DNA from: Oligosphaeraceae bacterium
GTDB lineage: Bacteria > Verrucomicrobiota > Lentisphaeria > Oligosphaerales > Oligosphaeraceae
Length of the DNA: 10,472 nt
NCBI GenBank assembly: GCA_012515455.1
Contig: JAAYYJ010000276.1
Location: forward strand, 1-10,472
Reading direction: 5' to 3'
Numbering within the stretch: position 1 is the stretch's first letter; each line of letters opens with the position of its first letter. The notes under the pieces are model-generated. The model did not search any database. It was not told the DNA's origin and worked only from the letters and a program-made list of their open reading frames with translations. The translations under genes and the position numbers were made by a program. Below are positions 6,791 through 10,472 of this stretch, in pieces.

Positions 6791-7555
6791 TCAGTTCTGT
6801 TCATCTCGGTGGCGGCATTGCGAGGGTGTTTTGCCGGTGGTTCGTTTTATGAATCGGGAAAAAGCGTACACGGAGGGGAAATGCATCTCCGCGGCGATTT
6901 TGCTGACCTTCAGGGGCGAATACTGGAGGTGCTTCAGAGCCAGGTCGAGCAACACCTGGTTAATGAACTGCTTGATTTTACCACTGCCCCGGCATTCCTT
7001 GGCGAAGCGGTACTTGAGCTGTGCCCGGGTGCACTGGCAGTACTGGGCGAGCTGTTCGACATTGACTTCGTAGCCGTGTTTGCAGATTTCCTCGCGCAGC
7101 TGCATAATGAAAAACGATTCCTGCGGGACCTGCTGTTCATCATCATAGAGGTGCCGCAGCAGTCCATAGAGGTGGTTTTCAATAATGGCTTTCCCTTCCG
7201 GCGAATAAGGCGAGAAGCGCACCTTCTGCTGCAGGATGTCCCAGAGGACGTGCATATAATATTCGGTCACGCCGTCCTTGAATTTAATCCGGGCCGGCAA
7301 TTGCGCCGCCCAGTTGAACTTCAAAGACAGATAAGAATATTCGCCCTGATCCAGGAACTGATGCCGGATACCGGGGGGAATCAGCCAGAGGTCACCTTCC
7401 CGCAACAGGAATTTCCCGCTTGCGGCCTGGCAGAGCAAGGCGCCGGAACGGCACAACTCCAGCTGATAGAAAGCGTGCTGGTGCAGCTTGGCGGAAGGCA
7501 CCGACCCCCAGCCAAAATAAAGCAGCTCAGGAAAGGGCAACATCGTGCTGGCCAT
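6791..7555 (-). CDS. AraC/XylS-family transcriptional regulator
   Basis: Predicted 254-aa cytoplasmic regulator. The N-terminal cupin-like sensor domain (about 10-85) shows LHQHAFYQLELCRSG and EGDLWLIPPGIRHQF, typical of AraC ligand-binding folds, which usually bind sugars. The C-terminal domain (about 155-250) has the two helix-turn-helix units: VNVEQLAQYCQCTRAQLKYR and the conserved second unit KVSKIAAEMHFPSVYAFSR followed by FIKRTTGKTPSQCR. Start: ATG at 7555 with AGGA a short four bases upstream; a second Met at residue 5 has no ribosome binding site. It lies 74 bp downstream of larB with no clear terminator between, and 153 bp upstream of the pilin-like gene. The obvious candidate target is that downstream promoter and the secreted GH20 it would express. 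Ligand unknown. Confidence 0.93.
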   Translation of the reverse strand: MASTMLPFPELLYFGWGSVPSAKLHQHAFYQLELCRSGALLCQAASGKFLLREGDLWLIPPGIRHQFLDQGEYSYLSLKFNWAAQLPARIKFKDGVTEYYMHVLWDILQQKVRFSPYSPEGKAIIENHLYGLLRHLYDDEQQVPQESFFIMQLREEICKHGYEVNVEQLAQYCQCTRAQLKYRFAKECRGSGKIKQFINQVLLDLALKHLQYSPLKVSKIAAEMHFPSVYAFSRFIKRTTGKTPSQCRHRDEQN

Positions 7556-7629
7556 ATCATCCTGGTCCCATCTTATTACCGGCGGAAGGAGTCAGGGGCG
7601 CCTGCAGGCAGGCAACCAAAAACCGCGCC

Positions 7630-8319
7630 TCAAGCGTGGCTCCGGTCGGGGGCGGTATTGCTGCAACTGCGGTTGATGCGGGCGGCGGCATAGCCTGCCC
7701 CGAAGCCGTTGTCGATATTCACCACCGTCACCCCGGGGGCGCAGGAGCAGAGCATGCCCAGCAGGGCGGCCAGACCCTGGAAGCTGGCGCCGTAGCCGAC
7801 GGAGGTCGGCACCGCAATCACCGGTGCGGGAATCAGCCCGCCCAGCACCGACGGCAGGGCGCCTTCCATGCCGGCCACCACGATGACCACCGCGGCCCGG
7901 GCGAGCGCTTCGCGGCGCTCCAAGAGCCGGTGCAGACCGGCCACCCCGATATCGTAATGGCGTTCTACCTGGTTCCCCATGACCTCTGCGGTGACCGCGG
8001 CTTCTTCCGCGACCGGCACGTCGGTGCTGCCGGCGGAGACCACCGCGATCACGCCCCGGCCATACAGGGTGCGGTCCTCATGCAGGCAGGCGATTCTGGC
8101 GCTGGGGTGGTACTGCACCCTGGCATCGACTTCCTGCAACAGCGCGAACTGCTGCGGGGAACAGCGGGTGGCCAGGACATTGCGGTGGGCGGCGAACAGC
8201 GCCCGGGCGACTTCCCGGAGCTGTCCGTCGCTCTTGCCAGCACAATACACCACCTCGGCAAAGCCGATACGCTGTTCGCGCTGCAGGTCAGGCACACATT
8301 GGCAGGCGGAATCATCCAT
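7630..8319 (-). CDS. larB: LarB, pyridinium-3,5-biscarboxylate mononucleotide synthase (nickel-pincer cofactor)
   Basis: Predicted 229-aa enzyme for the first step of nickel-pincer nucleotide synthesis: LarB carboxylates nicotinate adenine dinucleotide and releases AMP; LarE adds sulfur and LarC inserts nickel to make the LarA lactate racemase cofactor. It is related to PurE. Recognisable stretches are RIGFAEVVYCAGKS (17-30), AGSTDVPVAEEAAV (96-109), YDIGVAGLHRLL (122-133), VVAGMEGALPSVLGG (147-161), PTSVGYGASFQGLAALL and CSCAPGVTVVNIDNGFGAG. Cys193 in SCAPG corresponds to the conserved LarB cysteine thought to be catalytic. The N-terminus is about 30 residues shorter than usual LarB; an in-frame TGA at 8325-8323, which is the stop of the upstream gene, rules out extension. 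Only three bases separate the two genes, so translation is probably coupled. No larA, larC or larE is in the window. Confidence 0.93.
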   Translation of the reverse strand: MDDSACQCVPDLQREQRIGFAEVVYCAGKSDGQLREVARALFAAHRNVLATRCSPQQFALLQEVDARVQYHPSARIACLHEDRTLYGRGVIAVVSAGSTDVPVAEEAAVTAEVMGNQVERHYDIGVAGLHRLLERREALARAAVVIVVAGMEGALPSVLGGLIPAPVIAVPTSVGYGASFQGLAALLGMLCSCAPGVTVVNIDNGFGAGYAAARINRSCSNTAPDRSHA

Positions 8320-8322
8320 GGT

Positions 8323-9564
8323 TCAGAACAACTCGTCGCAGACTTTGTCCAAGCAGTACATCCCTTCCACAATCGCCTCGCGGGCGAACCAGCGTCCATT
8401 GGTAAAATCGGGAATGGCGATGGGCTGGCTGCCGGTGACGATGGAGTCCTCGCTGAGGCAGGTCACCGCCATCCAGGCGGCAGTGTCATAGACATCGATC
8501 GGGGTCTGAGTTTTGGTCTTGACCGCTTCCAGGAACGCCCGCAAGACCAGCCAGTCCATGCCGCCATGACCGCCTTTGACGCCTTCCTGGCGGAAGCGCT
8601 TCCAGAGCGGGTGCTCGTATTGGTCATAGTACTCCTTGAGGTCCTGCCAGGTATGCGGGGTGGGGCTGATGCCGTCGAAATACACTCCGTGCTTGTCTTC
8701 CATCCAGATACCCTTGGTGCCTTGCAGGAGGTTGCTGCGGGAGTAGGGCCGCGGCAGCGAGGTGTCATGGGTCAGAGTGATGGTCTCACCATGGGCGCAT
8801 TTGATCACCGTGGTCACCACATCGCCCAGGACGAAATCATACTGGGCCAGGTCCGAATCCTCACCCTTGTTCTTATGGGCCCAGGCATTCAGACCGCGGG
8901 ATTTGGTGGCGGTGGCAGTCAGGGAAATCATGCGGTTGCCGCGGTTGATATCCAGATATTTGGCGATGGGGCCCAAATCATGGGTGGGATAGACGTCGCC
9001 ATTGCGATGCATGTAGTTAGAGAGGCGGTAATGGCGGTTCTCCCGACCTTTGCAGACCTCATCGCGCAAGTCATGGCGGTAACCGCCCTCGGCGTGAATC
9101 AGCTCCCCGAACAAGCCCTTGCGGACCATATTCAGGACAGTCATTTCTTCCTGGCCGTAGCAGCAGTTCTCGAGCAGCATGCAGGGTACGCCGGTGCGCT
9201 CGGAGGTCTTGACCAGGTCCCAGCACTGCTCAACCGAGGTCGCCCCGCCGACTTCAGTGGCCGCGTATTTTCCCGCCAGCATGGCATCAATACAGATTTG
9301 CGCATGCGAGGTCCAGGACGAGGGCGTGATCACCGCGTCGAGTGATTTGAGCTCCAGCAGACGGCGGTAATCGCTGGCCGCCAGGGGTTCCTTGCCGCCG
9401 GCCGCGATGACTTTTTCCCGGGCTGCCTCGAGGCGGTCCGGATAGAGGTCACTGACGCCGATGACATTCACATCGTCCATCTCCAGCAGCAAGCCCAGCA
9501 AACCACTGCCGCGTTTGCTGATCCCGACCATTGCGACATTGACCTTGTTCTTAACTTTCGACAT
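8323..9564 (-). CDS. Gfo/Idh/MocA-family protein, GH109-like (alpha-N-acetylgalactosaminidase-related)
   Basis: Predicted 413-aa NAD(P)-dependent protein. An N-terminal Rossmann domain (about 5-125, VAMVGISKRGSGLLG, DLYPDRLEAA, EVGGATSVEQC) is followed by a Gfo/Idh/MocA C-terminal domain. It resembles GH109, where NAD+ transiently oxidises C3 of the sugar so the glycoside can be eliminated: LENCCYGQEEMTVLNMVRKG, HAEGGYRHDL, RNGDVYPTHDLGP, INRGNRM, GGHGGMDWL and the ending VYDTAAWMAV...IPDFTNGRW. Glu132, Tyr162, Tyr192 and His195 have the spacing I recall for the active-site residues of the Elizabethkingia enzyme (Glu149, Tyr179, Tyr225, His228). Unlike most GH109 enzymes there is no signal peptide, so it should be cytoplasmic and may be a sugar oxidoreductase instead. 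Start is supported by AGGAG at 9574-9570, five bases upstream. larB follows three bases after the stop. Confidence 0.88.
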   Translation of the reverse strand: MSKVKNKVNVAMVGISKRGSGLLGLLLEMDDVNVIGVSDLYPDRLEAAREKVIAAGGKEPLAASDYRRLLELKSLDAVITPSSWTSHAQICIDAMLAGKYAATEVGGATSVEQCWDLVKTSERTGVPCMLLENCCYGQEEMTVLNMVRKGLFGELIHAEGGYRHDLRDEVCKGRENRHYRLSNYMHRNGDVYPTHDLGPIAKYLDINRGNRMISLTATATKSRGLNAWAHKNKGEDSDLAQYDFVLGDVVTTVIKCAHGETITLTHDTSLPRPYSRSNLLQGTKGIWMEDKHGVYFDGISPTPHTWQDLKEYYDQYEHPLWKRFRQEGVKGGHGGMDWLVLRAFLEAVKTKTQTPIDVYDTAAWMAVTCLSEDSIVTGSQPIAIPDFTNGRWFAREAIVEGMYCLDKVCDELF

Positions 9565-9649
9565 TGATACTCCTGATCACCAATCCCAGTCTCCAAACGC
9601 GGAGCCTTACTACGGATTATGACGGTCCATCCGGCACATCCAGTTATTT

Positions 9650-9692
9650 ATTGCCGCCAGAGGCTGCGGCAGAACAGGGCCGCGGCGGCAAT
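9650..9692 (-). other. Strong two-part hairpin between the MTHFR and GH109-like genes
   Basis: On the minus strand ATTGCCGCC pairs perfectly with GGCGGCAAT (9692-9684 with 9658-9650), and inside it GCGGC pairs with GCCGC (9683-9679 with 9670-9666) around an 8-base loop, leaving a 7-base bulge on one side. It begins 42 bp after the MTHFR stop. The following bases are AATAAATAA, not a U-run, so it is not a textbook intrinsic terminator. It may attenuate readthrough, protect the upstream transcript's 3' end, or structure the leader of the GH109-like mRNA. Confidence 0.5.
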
Positions 9693-9734
9693 TCGGCCCC
9701 CGCGGCCCGGAATGCAAACATTTGCCAGCCGGTC

Positions 9735-10472
9735 TTATTTGCCCAGCACCGCCAGAGCGGCCTGGACATTACCCAGGGGGGCGCTGACCTGCACTCCGGC
9801 GACCAGACCGCGCACGGCCTGCACGGCCTCGCGGGCAATGGCGATGCCGGCCGCGAGCTGCTCTTCTGCGCTCTCGGCCGCTTCAATGCGGGCAACCACG
9901 CTGTCGGGGACCTGCACCCCGGGGACTTCGTTCTTCATAAACAACGCATTGCGCAGGCTGACCAGAGGCCAGATGCCGGCGATGACCGGCAGGTGCAAAT
10001 CCGCCACGGCTTCCAGGAAGCGCTGCAGGGCTGCGATATCGAAGACGGGCTGAGTGGTGATGTACTCCGCGCCAGCCGCGGCCTTCTGGTGCAGGCGGTC
10101 GATTTCGCGCTGGAAATCGATGGCGCTGGGATCGGCTCCCACGCCGATGACTGCGGCGGTCGGCGGTTTGATGCTCTGCCCGCCCAAGTCTACGCCTTGA
10201 TTCAGATGTTTCTGGAGTTTTACCAGGCCGATGGAGTCAGTGTCAAAGACTCCGGAAGCGAAGCTATAGTTGCCCAGTTTGGGCGGGTCGCCAGTGATAA
10301 ACAGCAGGTTATGCAAGCCTAAAGCGGCACAGCCGAGCAGATCAGCTTGCAGCCCGATATAGTTGCGGTCCCGGCAGCAGACATGCAGAACCGCCTCCAT
10401 GCCGACCTGATTCTGGATCAGCAGCGCGGTGGCCAGAGCCGAGAGGCGGGGAGCCGCCCGCGGGCCATCCGG
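9735..10472 (-). CDS. Methylenetetrahydrofolate reductase domain, likely of a bifunctional homocysteine S-methyltransferase/MTHFR (5'-partial)
   Basis: The visible 245 residues are the C-terminal part of an MTHFR (5,10-methylene-THF to 5-methyl-THF, FAD-dependent, one-carbon supply for methionine). The frame runs open through the right edge of the window, so the N-terminus is missing. Family motifs in order: SALATALLIQ, LHVCCRDRN, LQADLLG, LLFITGDPPKLGNY, GVFDTDSIGLVKL, GVGADP, KAAAGAEYITTQPVFD, PVIAGIWPLVSLRNALFMKNEVPGV. KLGNY, GVGA(N/D)P and the ending GLVAGVQVSAPLG are as I recall them from two-domain enzymes that carry an N-terminal zinc homocysteine methyltransferase (about 600 aa in all), rather than from stand-alone MetF. 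That second domain would lie just outside the window. The gene ends with TAA at 9737-9735, 170 bp before the GH109-like gene. Confidence 0.93.
   Translation of the reverse strand, partial: PDGPRAAPRLSALATALLIQNQVGMEAVLHVCCRDRNYIGLQADLLGCAALGLHNLLFITGDPPKLGNYSFASGVFDTDSIGLVKLQKHLNQGVDLGGQSIKPPTAAVIGVGADPSAIDFQREIDRLHQKAAAGAEYITTQPVFDIAALQRFLEAVADLHLPVIAGIWPLVSLRNALFMKNEVPGVQVPDSVVARIEAAESAEEQLAAGIAIAREAVQAVRGLVAGVQVSAPLGNVQAALAVLGK

Noticed and set aside
7556..7629. Terminator or promoter between larB and the AraC-family gene
   Set aside because: Only a short CCTGCAGG palindrome and an isolated TAATAA were found, without a usable stem-loop or a matching -35, so neither can be claimed.
7420..9345. 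Long plus-strand frame of 641 codons
   Set aside because: It is the antisense shadow of the AraC, larB and GH109-like genes, all firmly identified on the minus strand. The translation is Gly/His/Ala-rich and matches nothing.

Overview
The window is GC-rich bacterial DNA. It most likely comes from a Lentisphaerota (Victivallis-like) or related PVC-group bacterium. Two things point there: a pilin-like protein with both an FTLIELLVVIAIIAVLAG N-terminus and an H-X9-DG motif, a type abundant in Lentisphaerota and Planctomycetota, and a very long secreted glycoside hydrolase with carbohydrate-binding-like modules. The assignment rests on recalled family resemblance; no search was run. All seven supported genes lie on the minus strand, so transcription runs from high to low coordinates.

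In transcription order: (1) 10472-9735 is the C-terminal part of a methylenetetrahydrofolate reductase, probably the reductase half of a bifunctional homocysteine S-methyltransferase/MTHFR, with its start off the window. (2) A 170-bp gap holds a strong hairpin. (3) 9564-8323 is a Gfo/Idh/MocA protein that closely resembles GH109 (NAD-dependent alpha-N-acetylgalactosaminidase). (4) Three bases after its stop comes larB (8319-7630), for the first step of nickel-pincer cofactor synthesis. (5) 7555-6791 is an AraC-family regulator. (6) A 153-bp AT-rich gap holds a good promoter candidate and a 21-bp-spaced direct repeat that could be an AraC-type operator. (7) 6637-5921 is the pilin-like protein. 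(8) Fifteen bases on comes a 1099-aa secreted GH20-type hexosaminidase (5905-2606). (9) After a 227-bp GC-rich gap comes a membrane phosphoethanolamine transferase of the EptC/CptA type (2378-558). (10) Positions 1-557 hold no gene I can support, but do hold an imperfect inverted repeat (34-61 with 208-235) and a weak leftward promoter candidate.

A plausible joint reading, which is inference, is a carbohydrate-responsive cluster. The AraC protein would control the pilin-like/GH20 transcript, the secreted GH20 would release N-acetylhexosamine from a glycan, and the cytoplasmic GH109-like protein would act on an amino-sugar-related substrate. LarB and MTHFR supply cofactor and one-carbon functions and may be neighbours by chance. 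The cell-envelope transferase may have its own promoter. No mobile element, CRISPR array, tRNA or rRNA was recognised.
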